Shown: positions 1-8,564 of the stretch, in pieces | How positions within the stretch are numbered: the first letter of the stretch is position 1 | Layout: each line of letters opens with the position of its first letter | NCBI GenBank assembly: GCA_035341855.1 | Contig: DAOQWA010000018.1 | Location: forward strand, 1 to 56,664 | From: QQVM01 sp035341855 | GTDB lineage: Bacteria; Bacteroidota; Bacteroidia; AKYH767-A; 2013-40CM-41-45 | Direction of reading: 5' to 3' | Length of the DNA: 56,664 nt | The notes under the pieces: generated by a model | What the model was told of the DNA's origin: nothing | What the model saw: the letters and a program-made list of their open reading frames with translations, nothing else | Databases searched by the model: none | Program-made: the position numbers and the translations under genes

Positions 1-89
1 TTGTTTTAGCTCTGTTGTTTTTCTTTTTGGTTTATGGTTCGGGTTCATTTTCTGTGGATGAATTCATGCGGAAGCATAAAAATACATGA
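1..89 (+). CDS. 3' end of a membrane protein gene, possibly DoxX family (partial)
   Basis: One plus-strand frame is open from the left edge to a TGA at 87-89. It encodes a hydrophobic stretch (VLALLFFLVYG) followed by a short polar tail (GSGSFSVDEFMRKHKNT). A last membrane helix followed by a G-x-G-x-(Y/F)-S-x-D motif resembles the C-terminus of DoxX-family membrane proteins, but only 28 residues are visible. The gene converges on the cold-shock gene, and a two-way terminator lies between them, which supports a real gene end here. The family call is weak; the presence of a coding end is moderately supported. Confidence 0.4.
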   Translation, partial: VLALLFFFLVYGSGSFSVDEFMRKHKNT

Positions 90-111
90 GCCGTAATGAA
101 CGATAAGCCAT

Positions 112-145
112 AAAAAAAGGGAATCCTTCCGGATTCCCTTTAAAT
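112..145. terminator. Bidirectional intrinsic terminator
   Basis: There is an 11-bp stem, AAAGGGAATCC (116-126) with GGATTCCCTTT (131-141), and a TTCC loop. It is flanked by an A-run on the left and T-rich sequence on the right. It sits 17 bp after the csp stop codon and can serve both csp (minus strand) and the convergent partial gene at 1-89. Confidence 0.8.
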
Positions 146-158
146 TTTCTCTTAAGGA

Positions 159-353
159 TTACTGCAACTTTTTGACATTAACAGCATTTTGTCCTTTTTT
201 TCCATCAATAACCTCGAATTCTACGAGATCATTCTCACGTATTTTATCAATAATCCCACTGTGGTGTACGAAAACTTCTGACTGGTCTTCGTCAACTAAG
301 ATAAATCCGTAGCCTTTGGCTTCATTGAAGAATTTTACTTTGCCGGTTTTCAT
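159..353 (-). CDS. Cold-shock domain protein, CspA family
   Basis: This is a 64-residue single cold-shock domain protein that binds single-stranded RNA or DNA and loosens mRNA structure in the cytoplasm. The first nucleic-acid-binding motif reads KGYGFI (about residues 14-19). The second is VFVHHSGI (about 27-34), where the usual form is VFVHxS. The length is normal for the family. A well-formed Bacteroidetes promoter lies about 90 bp upstream and leaves a leader of roughly 85 nt, as is common for cold-shock genes. The gene has its own promoter and terminator, so it is probably monocistronic. Confidence 0.93.
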   Translation of the reverse strand: MKTGKVKFFNEAKGYGFILVDEDQSEVFVHHSGIIDKIRENDLVEFEVIDGKKGQNAVNVKKLQ

Positions 354-442
354 TAGGTAATAATTTTGTCACTAAGAACAATTTATCCGCGAAATTGATC
401 CCGGTGAATAATTAATTCGGTATTGCGGACGATAATATATAT

Positions 443-473
443 CAAAGATAAGAATCTATAAATTTTATACAAA
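443..473 (-). promoter_or_regulatory. Bacteroidetes-type promoter for the cold-shock gene
   Basis: On the minus strand a -33 TTTG (470-473) is separated by 19 nt from a -7 box TATCTTTG (443-450). Both match the Bacteroidetes primary sigma consensus TTTG / TAnnTTTG. The -33 end lies just 3' of the yqeY stop codon. The start of transcription should be near 436-438, giving a csp leader of about 85 nt. Confidence 0.65.
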
Positions 474-475
474 TC

Positions 476-925
476 TCAGGAGGCACCTAAAATATCCTTA
501 ACAAGCTTAGAAACGATTTTATTATCGGCTTTTCCGGCAAAATGCTTGCTTGCCACTGCCATAACTTTTCCCATTTCCTGAGGTCCTACCTTTCCCATTT
601 CATCAATAATTCCCTTTAATTCGGTCATTATCTCACCTTCAGAGAGCATTGCCGGGAGAAATTTTTCAATGACGGCAATTTCTTCCAGTTCCGGTGCTGC
701 AAGATCGGCTCTGTTTTGTTGCTGATATATTTCGACTGACTCCTTCCTTTGCTTCACCAATTTTTGAAGCATTTTTATTTCATCCTCTCTTTTCATCTCT
801 GCATTACCCGATGTTTTGGCAAGAAGAATAGCTTGTTTAATAGCACGCAAGCTTCTCACTGCCACATCATTCTTAGAAAGCATGGCAGCTTTCAGTTCCT
901 GATTTATCTGCTCTTCTAAATTCAT
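476..925 (-). CDS. GatB/YqeY domain protein
   Basis: This 149-residue, mostly helical protein has the length and layout of the YqeY family. The N-terminal helix carries LKAAMLSKNDVAVRSLRAIK, and the C-terminal half carries GKVGPQEMGKVMAVASKHFAGKAD, a typical GxxxxxDMGKVM-like segment. YqeY shares a domain with the tRNA-binding tail of amidotransferase subunit GatB. Its exact role is not established; a link to tRNA or aminoacyl-tRNA binding is inferred. It follows ftsZ on the same strand but is separated from it by a strong terminator, so it is probably transcribed separately. Confidence 0.9.
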   Translation of the reverse strand: MNLEEQINQELKAAMLSKNDVAVRSLRAIKQAILLAKTSGNAEMKREDEIKMLQKLVKQRKESVEIYQQQNRADLAAPELEEIAVIEKFLPAMLSEGEIMTELKGIIDEMGKVGPQEMGKVMAVASKHFAGKADNKIVSKLVKDILGAS

Positions 926-1032
926 AATTAAGTGTATTTATATTTTTGATAAAAACTCTTATTCAGTCCAAATAACAAACGAAGATAAATAATGCAATTC
1001 AATAAAAGCATACTTATAAATGTTGCAGAGAT

Positions 1033-1063
1033 CAAAAAAAAGTAGCCTCCGATGGGAGGCTAC
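1033..1063 (-). terminator. Intrinsic terminator after ftsZ
   Basis: A 9-bp stem, GTAGCCTCC (1042-1050) with GGAGGCTAC (1055-1063), has a GATG loop. On the minus strand it is followed by eight T residues (an A-run at 1034-1041 on the plus strand). It lies 65 bp after the ftsZ stop and marks the end of the division/wall cluster. Confidence 0.85.
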
Positions 1064-1127
1064 AACGAAAAAGAAACGTAACATGAAAACACACTATTTT
1101 GAATAACATTTATACCCTTCCTGAAGC

Positions 1128-2654
1128 CTAATCTACATTATCATGCAGGAAGGAATTATTCTGACGCAACTCTGTTTTTTTATCATCTTCGGATGACAAA
1201 GTATAACGTGAGACATTATTATCACTTGAATGCGGAACATTATCAAGCTTTACATTTCGGCGTTTGTAAGCCGGCTCCTTTTCCATATCGGCGATGTTCC
1301 CGGTATTGTTAATTCTATAATTAAGAGCTTTTAATCGTGCTATCCGGTCGCGAGTTTTTCTGAACTGATCATCTTCGGCTTCATCAAGGGCATGCGTGTG
1401 CAAGTCATAGACTACAGGGCTCTCTGCTCCGGTATCACTGTTATCCCCGGTATCTTTTACTGATCTTGAGCTCTCATTTTCCTTTGGCGTAGCGGCGATA
1501 TTAAACTCGTATGTTCTTTCATCATTTACAGGAGGAACAGGAGTGTCTTTATTTATTAATACAGGCTCGAACAATTCGGGATCGCTTGAAGACTTCTTCA
1601 TTACAGGTTTTGATTCATCTGCAGGCTCATCAACCCCAAGGACACGAATTGTTTTTTGATTCTTGTGCTTCTTGGCGATCTCGCTGCCAATCTGTTCTCT
1701 GGTTTTGAAACCGGTGGCTATGATAGTAACACTCAGTTTCTCATCAAGAGTTTCATCATGGCAATTTCCCCAAATGATGTCTGCGGTCAAGCCGGCCTGA
1801 TCCTGAATATAGTCCGTAATATCTCCGATCTCGTCCATAGTTACTTCACGGGAACCTGAGGCAATATTCATGAGAATGAATCTTGCACCTTTAATATTAT
1901 CGTCATTCAACAATGGAGAAGAAAGGGCTTTTTCCACTGCCATCGTAGCACGGTTGTCGCCTTCAGCAACTGCAGAACCCATGATCGCATTACCACTGTT
2001 TTGAACGGCTGTTTTAACGTCTTCAAAATCGACATTAATGTAGCCGGTGACTGTGATGATCTCGGCAATTCCTTTTGCTGCCGTCGTTAGTATATCATCA
2101 GCGTTAGAAAAAGCTTCAGAAAGACGAAGATTACCAAACATCTCACGCAATTTTTCATTGCGAATGATAAGAATGGTATCAACACTATTCTTCAGAGCTT
2201 CGATTCCTTCGTCAGCCTGCTGTTTTCTTTTCTTTCCTTCAAAGTCGAATGGAATTGTGACGATACCTACTGTGAGAATGCCCATCTCTTTTGCGGTCTG
2301 GGCAATGATTGGAGCAGCTCCTGTACCGGTACCTCCACCCATTCCTGCAGTGATGAACACCATGCGTGTATCTTCAAACAAGATCTTCCTGATGTCCTCA
2401 ATGTTTTCAATTGCTGCATTTCGTCCAACCTCCGGAATGGAACCTGCTCCGCGTCCTTCAGTCAGGCTTGAACCCAGTTGAATTTTAGTCGGTACCGGGG
2501 AAATCTCCAATGCCTGAGCATCCGTGTTGCAAATAACAAATTCTACACCTTTAATACCCTGACGATACATGTGGTTAACAGCATTGCTGCCACCGCCTCC
2601 AACTCCTATCACTTTGATGATAGACCCTTGTTCTTTATTCAGATCGAATTCCAT
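1128..2654 (-). CDS. ftsZ: Cell division GTPase FtsZ
   Basis: FtsZ is the tubulin homologue that polymerises into the division ring. The nucleotide-binding glycine loop GVGGGGSNAV (17-26), the tubulin signature GGGTGTG (106-112) and the T7-loop region NVDFEDVKT (207-215) are all intact. At 508 residues it is much longer than the roughly 380-residue model proteins. After the core (to about residue 320) comes a long charged linker, and the protein ends in NSFLHDNVD rather than the proteobacterial DIPAFLR-type tail that binds FtsA and ZipA. It is the last gene of the cluster, with ftsA 49 bp upstream and a terminator downstream. Confidence 0.98.
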   Translation of the reverse strand: MEFDLNKEQGSIIKVIGVGGGGSNAVNHMYRQGIKGVEFVICNTDAQALEISPVPTKIQLGSSLTEGRGAGSIPEVGRNAAIENIEDIRKILFEDTRMVFITAGMGGGTGTGAAPIIAQTAKEMGILTVGIVTIPFDFEGKKRKQQADEGIEALKNSVDTILIIRNEKLREMFGNLRLSEAFSNADDILTTAAKGIAEIITVTGYINVDFEDVKTAVQNSGNAIMGSAVAEGDNRATMAVEKALSSPLLNDDNIKGARFILMNIASGSREVTMDEIGDITDYIQDQAGLTADIIWGNCHDETLDEKLSVTIIATGFKTREQIGSEIAKKHKNQKTIRVLGVDEPADESKPVMKKSSSDPELFEPVLINKDTPVPPVNDERTYEFNIAATPKENESSRSVKDTGDNSDTGAESPVVYDLHTHALDEAEDDQFRKTRDRIARLKALNYRINNTGNIADMEKEPAYKRRNVKLDNVPHSSDNNVSRYTLSSEDDKKTELRQNNSFLHDNVD

Positions 2655-2703
2655 GATTTATGTTTTATGTTACGTGTTTCTGTTTTCGTTAAATTTTATA
2701 TTG

Positions 2704-3990
2704 TCATTTCATTTCAGTATCCTGATCATCTTCTTTTAGCATATCCAGAATTTTCTCGAAGAATGACTTCTGCAACTTCTCTTTTCTTTCTTTACCTTTT
2801 CCTTCATGAACAACTGTGAGTTCTTCTTTTGCTTTCTTTTCAATATCCTGGAAGCCTTTAATTACCAGACCTACACCTGTTGCATACATCGGACTTTTTA
2901 ATTCATCTGACCCTTTTGCCAGATGTTCATTTGGATAACCTATCCTTGTATCCATTCCTGTGATGAATTCAACAAGCTGAACTGTATGCCTGAGTTGAGC
3001 ACCACCACCTGTAATTACGATTCCTGCTATTAGTTTCTTTTCGAATCCTGAATTTCTAATTTCATAGTAAACATTTTCAATGATCTCTTCCATTCTTGCC
3101 TGTATGATGCTGGCAAGGTTTCTCACCGAAATTTCTTTTGGCTCACGACCACGAAGTCCGGGAATAGAGACTATTTCGTTCTCCTGATTTTCACTGGCAA
3201 GAGCTGAGCCGAATTTTATTTTTAGCAATTCAGCATGTGCACGAATAATAGTACAACCTTCTTTGATATCATCGGTGATCACATTTCCTCCGAATGGGAT
3301 AACTGCTGTATGCCGGATCACTCCATCCTGAAAAATAGCTATGTCAGTCGTTCCACCTCCGATATCCACCAAAACTACTCCGGCTTCTTTTTCTTCTTCG
3401 GTCAACACTGCATCAGATGAGGCAAGAGGCTCCAGGAACAAACCCTGAGTAGAAAGGTTTGCACGCATTACGCATTTATAAATATTCTTTGCAGCTGTAA
3501 CCTGCCCTGTGATGATATGACAATTAGCTTCCAAACGAATGCCTGACATTCCAATGGGATTTTTAATTCCCTGTTCATTGTCAACGATGAACTCCTGAGG
3601 GATTACATGAATGATCTCCTCACCCGGGGGCATTGCAAGTCTGTACATATCCTCAACAATTGCATCAATGTCCTTTTGACTTATCTCATCATCTAAAGTA
3701 TTTCGGGTACGCATACCGCGATGTTGCAAGCTTTTTATGTGCTGACCTGCAATACCTACATAAACATTAGAAATATCGACATCAGATTTTGTTGAAGCTT
3801 CTTCAATCGAAGAGCGGATGGAGTTGATCGTATTCACAATGTTGGTAACAACACCACGCGTAACGCCAAGAGACTCACTCTTGCCGTATCCCAAAATATC
3901 GATCTTTCCAAATTCATTCTTACGGCCTACTATGGTACATATTTTTGTAGTACCAATGTCCAAACCTACGATGATGTCGTTGTTTTCCAT
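2704..3990 (-). CDS. ftsA: Cell division protein FtsA
   Basis: FtsA is an actin-like ATPase that tethers FtsZ to the membrane. The phosphate-1 motif GLDIGTTKICTIVG (about 9-22) and phosphate-2 motif LVDIGGGTTDIAIF (about 207-220) are clear, with an adenosine-type ITGGGAQL motif near residue 325. The C-terminal segment FFEKILDMLKEDD fits the amphipathic membrane-targeting helix. The length (428) is normal. It lies between ftsQ (1 bp away) and ftsZ. Confidence 0.97.
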   Translation of the reverse strand: MENNDIIVGLDIGTTKICTIVGRKNEFGKIDILGYGKSESLGVTRGVVTNIVNTINSIRSSIEEASTKSDVDISNVYVGIAGQHIKSLQHRGMRTRNTLDDEISQKDIDAIVEDMYRLAMPPGEEIIHVIPQEFIVDNEQGIKNPIGMSGIRLEANCHIITGQVTAAKNIYKCVMRANLSTQGLFLEPLASSDAVLTEEEKEAGVVLVDIGGGTTDIAIFQDGVIRHTAVIPFGGNVITDDIKEGCTIIRAHAELLKIKFGSALASENQENEIVSIPGLRGREPKEISVRNLASIIQARMEEIIENVYYEIRNSGFEKKLIAGIVITGGGAQLRHTVQLVEFITGMDTRIGYPNEHLAKGSDELKSPMYATGVGLVIKGFQDIEKKAKEELTVVHEGKGKERKEKLQKSFFEKILDMLKEDDQDTEMK

Positions 3991-3991
3991 G

Positions 3992-4807
3992 TTATTTTTT
4001 AGTGCAGACCACCTGGTCTTTAAATTTTAAATTTATTGTCTTGTACTTATCCCACCCTGACTTGCTCAATCCATCAGTATAGAATAAAAATAATCTGCTG
4101 AACTTATCATTTAAATCCCGTCCGTTGCCCAGAATGATATTGTGTCCACCTACTCTTGGTATCAACTCAATATCACCTTTTGCATTTACATAAATTTGTT
4201 CAACCTGTGCGTTCCAGAAATCATCTTGGTTAATGAAGCTTGCAACATCATAAACACTTTTCATTATTGAAACTGAAGAGTCAGAAATTGAATTAACATC
4301 AGTTGAACCGGCATTATCAACTTGCCGTTCAGATGCACGTTGAAAAATATATCCATTGGCTAAGGGTACTCTGGCGGTATATTTTTCAGATAGTGGCATA
4401 AAAACTCCTTTATCATCAATATAAAAACTCTCCTGATTGAAGTTAACTACACGCACAACCGGTTTACGCTGCAGAACCTCAATATTGAGTTTTCCATCAA
4501 CGCATGAAAATACTTCTGCCTCAGCGATAAAAGCATTATTCGCTATGATTTTTTCCAACAAAGCGATGTTAATAGAACTTAACTGCTGACCTTTGAGCTC
4601 ACCAAATTTATTTAAGACCATTAAACGGATGTCTTCAGGCTCAACGAATGAATGTCCAAGGGTGTCTACAATGGTGATAACAAGCTCTGAGCACTTCATT
4701 CTGCTCTGTCTTGAGTCTGTAAATCCCAGAGAAATCAGGAATACAAGCCCAATACTGATTTGTAAGGCCATCCTTTTTGATCTTCCCCAGTCAATTTTAG
4801 TTTTCAT
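3992..4807 (-). CDS. ftsQ: Cell division protein FtsQ (POTRA domain)
   Basis: This is a bitopic membrane protein of the divisome. It has a short cytoplasmic basic N-terminus, one membrane helix (ISIGLVFLISLGF) and a periplasmic domain. The segment ITIVDTLGHSFVEPEDIRLMV resembles the start of a POTRA fold. I chose the ATG at 4807 rather than the TTG at 4813; this gives 271 residues and an 11-bp overlap with murC. Sequence conservation in FtsQ is low, so the call rests partly on its place between murC and ftsA. There is no ddl gene between murC and ftsQ, unlike in Escherichia coli. Confidence 0.9.
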   Translation of the reverse strand: MKTKIDWGRSKRMALQISIGLVFLISLGFTDSRQSRMKCSELVITIVDTLGHSFVEPEDIRLMVLNKFGELKGQQLSSINIALLEKIIANNAFIAEAEVFSCVDGKLNIEVLQRKPVVRVVNFNQESFYIDDKGVFMPLSEKYTARVPLANGYIFQRASERQVDNAGSTDVNSISDSSVSIMKSVYDVASFINQDDFWNAQVEQIYVNAKGDIELIPRVGGHNIILGNGRDLNDKFSRLFLFYTDGLSKSGWDKYKTINLKFKDQVVCTKK

Positions 4808-6221
4808 CGGCAAGTGTTTGTGCGTAGATTGAACTTAAATACTTCCTGATCGGAGCTACTAACTGATCGATATCACCGGCACCTAATGTGAGTAGTATAT
4901 CAAATTTTTTATTCTCCAGTTTCTCCAGAACATCCTCTTTTTTACAGATCGACTTAGATTCAAGTGTCATTTTATCAAGAATGATTGTAGAATCCACTCC
5001 TTCAATTGGCAATTCTCTTGCCGGATAAATATCGAGGAGCAATAATTCATCGAGCATAGATAGGCTTTGCGCAAATCCGTCGACAAAATCCCTTGTCCGG
5101 CTGAAGAGGTGTGGTTGAAAAATTCCAAGTATAGTTTTTCCGGGATAAAGAGCCCTAACAGAACTAATACAAGCCCGCAATTCTTCAGGATGATGAGCAT
5201 AGTCATCAATGTAGACCATATTATTAGCTCTAAACTGTACATCAAACCGTCTTTTCACTCCTGTGTAAGTCCTTAAGCCATCCCTGATCAATTCATCGGA
5301 CAGTCCAAGCACTTTTGCAATTGCAATTGCAACCACAGAATTCTGAACATTGTGCCATCCGGGCAGGTCAGAACTCAGATCCTTTATGATAGTCACATTA
5401 TCTGTCCAGTCAAAATAATATTTGTGATCTCTTATGCCCATATTAACAGCCATAAAATCACTTCTATTTTCAACAGAATAGCTTGAACATACAGGAACTG
5501 TATCAGACAGAGGAAGTCCCTGACGAAAAAACAACTTCCCGGAAGGCTTCAGCCTCTTAGCAAACATCCGATATGATTCTTCCATATAGTCTTTATCACC
5601 ATAAATATCCAGATGATCAGCATCCATCGAAGTGATCACTGATAAATCAGGGCTGAGCGTCAGGAATGAACGATCATATTCATCGGCTTCTACAACCACT
5701 ATCCCTTCTCCTGCTGCGGGATTTCCCGGGAGATAATTTGAGTTGTAATTTTTAGCAATTCCACCCAGAAAAGCTGTGCAATTGAGACCTGCGTGTGTCA
5801 GCAAATGTGCAATGATTGATGAAGTAGTTGTTTTTCCATGCGTTCCGGCAACGGCAACAGTGTAAGTATCTGCTGTGATCATTCCGAGAACTTCAGCGCG
5901 CTTGATGACCGGAAAATCCAAAGACTTAAAAAACGATAATCCTTTATGATCCTTTGGAATTGCCGGCGTATATACTATCATGACTTTATTGTCAGCTCCT
6001 TTTAAACTGACAAATTCTTCAGGAATTGATTCGATAGTATCATCGAAGAAAATTCTAATTCCTTCACTTTCCAGGTCGGCTGTGAGGCTTGTAGGGGTTT
6101 TGTCATAACCGGCAACAGTCTTTCCAAGCGATTTGAAATAACGCGCAAGAGCAGACATTCCGATTCCTCCTATGCCTATAAAATAAATATGTGTCAGCCG
6201 GTCTATTTTCAAAATCTTCAA
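4797..6221 (-). CDS. murC: UDP-N-acetylmuramate--L-alanine ligase MurC
   Basis: MurC adds L-alanine to UDP-MurNAc, the first amino acid of the peptide stem, in the cytoplasm. It has an N-terminal nucleotide-binding glycine motif IGIGGIGMSALA (about 16-27), the ATP loop VAGTHGKTTTSS (about 128-139) and the Mur ligase central motif EADEYDRSF. The length of 474 is typical. The frame has a TAG five codons above the assigned start and no ATG before the conserved KIDRLTHIYFIGIGG segment, so a TTG start at 6221 is the best choice; this is uncommon in the cluster. Confidence 0.96.
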   Translation of the reverse strand: MKILKIDRLTHIYFIGIGGIGMSALARYFKSLGKTVAGYDKTPTSLTADLESEGIRIFFDDTIESIPEEFVSLKGADNKVMIVYTPAIPKDHKGLSFFKSLDFPVIKRAEVLGMITADTYTVAVAGTHGKTTTSSIIAHLLTHAGLNCTAFLGGIAKNYNSNYLPGNPAAGEGIVVVEADEYDRSFLTLSPDLSVITSMDADHLDIYGDKDYMEESYRMFAKRLKPSGKLFFRQGLPLSDTVPVCSSYSVENRSDFMAVNMGIRDHKYYFDWTDNVTIIKDLSSDLPGWHNVQNSVVAIAIAKVLGLSDELIRDGLRTYTGVKRRFDVQFRANNMVYIDDYAHHPEELRACISSVRALYPGKTILGIFQPHLFSRTRDFVDGFAQSLSMLDELLLLDIYPARELPIEGVDSTIILDKMTLESKSICKKEDVLEKLENKKFDILLTLGAGDIDQLVAPIRKYLSSIYAQTLADEN

Positions 6222-6254
6222 TCTTATACTACTCTACTTTACAAACGCAATCCT

Positions 6255-7373
6255 TTAATTCTTATTTTCGAACAAGCGATATACTTCTTCTGCTATTTTT
6301 TTGTCGGCTCCGTTTTTCGCCATTTTTTTTATCTCAACACTCAATTGTCCGCATACTGATTCTGATTTAACAAGATCAAGCACACGATCAATCAGCTCAT
6401 CCTTTGCCTTATCGTCAACAACAAGTACTGCTGCATTTTTTTCTACCAGTGCCATCGCATTCTTCGTTTGATGATCTTCAGCAACATTCGGTGAAGGAAC
6501 CAGAACAACCGGCTTGCCTACTATAGCCAACTCTGATAAAGAACTTGCACCGGCACGGGAAACGATGATATCTGCTGCACTATATGCCATATCCATTCGT
6601 GGAATGAAGTCGAGCACTTTTAGCATACCTTCACTGTGCTTCTCCTGGTTCTGCGCCTCGGCATAAAATGCTTTTCCCGTTTGCCAGAGCACCTGCATTC
6701 CAAACTCACTCAAAGCTTTCCACCCTATAGCCAAACTCCTGTTGATGGTCCTTGCGCCAAGGCTACCGCCAATCACGAGTAGAATTTTTTTGTCGGGATC
6801 GAGTCCAAAATATTTTGCAGCTTCTTCCTTTCCTATTTTTCCGGAGCCGATATCCTGCCTGACCGGATTACCGGTAATAAGAATTTTGTCGGCCGGGAAA
6901 TAACGTTCCATGTTATCATAGGCTACACATATACTCTTGGCCTTCTTACCAAGGATACGATTCGTCACGCCGGCATATGAATTTTGCTCTTGTATAAGAG
7001 TTGGCACTTTCATCATACCAGCCGCAAAGAGTACAGGACCGCTGGCATATCCGCCAACTCCAATTACAACATCAGGTTTAAAAGAACGAATTATTTTTTT
7101 TGCCTTCCAGAGACTTGAGAGAATCCGGAATGGAACTTTAATATTTGACAGACTAAGACTTCTCTTAATTCCTGTTATATTCAATCCAATTATTTCATAA
7201 CCTGCCTTGGGCACCTTCTCCATCTCCATTCTTCCTTGCGCGCCAACAAATAGAATTTTATTGTTGCTGTTAATTTCTTTCAATGCATTGGCAATTGCCA
7301 GGGCCGGGAAAATATGTCCGCCGGTACCTCCTCCACTAATAATGACTCGTATCTCAGGCGGTTGCGAGTTCAT
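6255..7373 (-). CDS. murG: MurG, N-acetylglucosaminyl transferase
   Basis: MurG transfers GlcNAc from UDP-GlcNAc to lipid I, making lipid II on the inner face of the membrane. The donor/acceptor glycine loop SGGGTGGHIFPALAIA is near the N-terminus and GGSLGARTIN opens the second Rossmann half. I took the ATG at 7373 (372 residues), which begins MNSQPPEIRVIISGG. A longer in-frame version starting at 7415 adds a lysine-rich stretch not expected in MurG. The chosen start overlaps the end of ftsW by 20 bp, consistent with coupled translation. Confidence 0.96.
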   Translation of the reverse strand: MNSQPPEIRVIISGGGTGGHIFPALAIANALKEINSNNKILFVGAQGRMEMEKVPKAGYEIIGLNITGIKRSLSLSNIKVPFRILSSLWKAKKIIRSFKPDVVIGVGGYASGPVLFAAGMMKVPTLIQEQNSYAGVTNRILGKKAKSICVAYDNMERYFPADKILITGNPVRQDIGSGKIGKEEAAKYFGLDPDKKILLVIGGSLGARTINRSLAIGWKALSEFGMQVLWQTGKAFYAEAQNQEKHSEGMLKVLDFIPRMDMAYSAADIIVSRAGASSLSELAIVGKPVVLVPSPNVAEDHQTKNAMALVEKNAAVLVVDDKAKDELIDRVLDLVKSESVCGQLSVEIKKMAKNGADKKIAEEVYRLFENKN

Positions 7374-8532
7374 GACCTCCTTCTTTCTTTTCTTTTTCAA
7401 CTTGTCGACTAACACTCAGTATAATTCCAATCGATATACTGGTAAACCAAATTGACGTACCACCCATACTCAGCATTGGAAGTGGTTGTCCTGTTACCGG
7501 AAATAAATTTACAGTAACAGCCATATTGATCATCGCCTGAAATACCAGCAAGAACGTACAACCTACAGCAAGCAACGTTCCAAAAGCCATAGGGCTATGA
7601 TGAATAAACCTAATGACCCTAAAGAACAGGATCAGATATAAGGCAATGATCAACACACCGCCTAACAATCCATACTCCTCTATGATGATGGCATAGATAA
7701 AATCTGAATAAGGATGAGGCAGGTAATTTCTTTGGACACTGTTTCCCGGGAACACACCGAAGATACCACCGGTAGCAACCGCGATCTTTGCCTGATTGGC
7801 CTGGTAATTATCGACATCAGAACCATCAGTAAACCTCTCTATTCTTGATTTCCAGGTTTCAATCCGTCCGGTATTTCCTGTAGCATAGGCAATAGCTATG
7901 TATAATCCGAAGCTTAGCAATCCTATACCGATCAATGATAAAATATACTTCATATCAATCCTTCCGATGAACATGAGGAAACAACATGATGCAAAGAGGA
8001 TCCCGGCTGTAGAAAAATTGGCAGGAAGGATCAAACCACAAACCAGAAGTACCGGTAATATGACCGGAACGAAAGCAGATTTAAAACTTTTTATCTCGGC
8101 TTGTTTTCGTGATAATATCCTGGCAACAAACATGATCAGTGCCAACTTAGCGAAGTCAGATGTTTGAAACGTGATGTTGGTCCCGGGTAAAGTTAACCAG
8201 CGTGTTGCTTCATTCAGATTTGTTCCTCCAAGCAAAGTGATCACCAACAAGGGGATTGTCAATACCAAAGCTATTGCCGATAATCTAGAATAGTAAGTGT
8301 ATTTAATAAGATGCGAGAGATACATCAACACCAAGCCAAAACCAAGAATTACCAGATGTTTCAGCAAATAGTAGGTGGTATTCCCACTTTGATACTTATA
8401 AGCAAGAGTACCCGTACTACTATATACCGCCAGCAGAGAGAATATCGAAAGGATAAAAACAATCAACCAGATCGTTCTGTCTCCTTTAAAATATTTGTCC
8501 AGCCAGGTAGCCTGAATATTGTTTAAACTCAT
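7354..8532 (-). CDS. ftsW: FtsW, SEDS-family peptidoglycan polymerase
   Basis: This is a polytopic membrane protein (392 residues, about ten helices by eye) of the SEDS family, the glycosyltransferase partner of the division transpeptidase FtsI. Recognisable family features are WLTLPGTNITFQTSDFAKLALI in the middle loop and PHPYSDFIYAIIIEEYGLLGG, followed by FPVTGQPLPMLSMGGTS near the C-terminus. It sits between murD and murG, the usual position for ftsW rather than rodA. Confidence 0.96.
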   Translation of the reverse strand: MSLNNIQATWLDKYFKGDRTIWLIVFILSIFSLLAVYSSTGTLAYKYQSGNTTYYLLKHLVILGFGLVLMYLSHLIKYTYYSRLSAIALVLTIPLLVITLLGGTNLNEATRWLTLPGTNITFQTSDFAKLALIMFVARILSRKQAEIKSFKSAFVPVILPVLLVCGLILPANFSTAGILFASCCFLMFIGRIDMKYILSLIGIGLLSFGLYIAIAYATGNTGRIETWKSRIERFTDGSDVDNYQANQAKIAVATGGIFGVFPGNSVQRNYLPHPYSDFIYAIIIEEYGLLGGVLIIALYLILFFRVIRFIHHSPMAFGTLLAVGCTFLLVFQAMINMAVTVNLFPVTGQPLPMLSMGGTSIWFTSISIGIILSVSRQVEKEKKEGGHELATA

Positions 8533-8564
8533 CTCAATTGTTTATTGTCTTTTTATAATTCTAC

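Noticed and set aside
1..48. Minus-strand frame starting at 48 and open to the left edge (MNPNHKPKRKTTELKQ)
   Set aside because: Only 16 residues are visible, there is no promoter, and the overlapping plus-strand frame looks more like a gene end. It cannot be excluded, since it could be the start of a gene outside the window.
2047..2481. 144-residue plus-strand frame opposite ftsZ
   Set aside because: It is an antisense shadow of a highly conserved gene. Its serine/proline-rich composition mirrors the FtsZ codons.
7374..7415. Longer N-terminus of MurG
   Set aside because: The extra 14 residues are lysine-rich, lie inside ftsW and are not expected before the conserved start of MurG.
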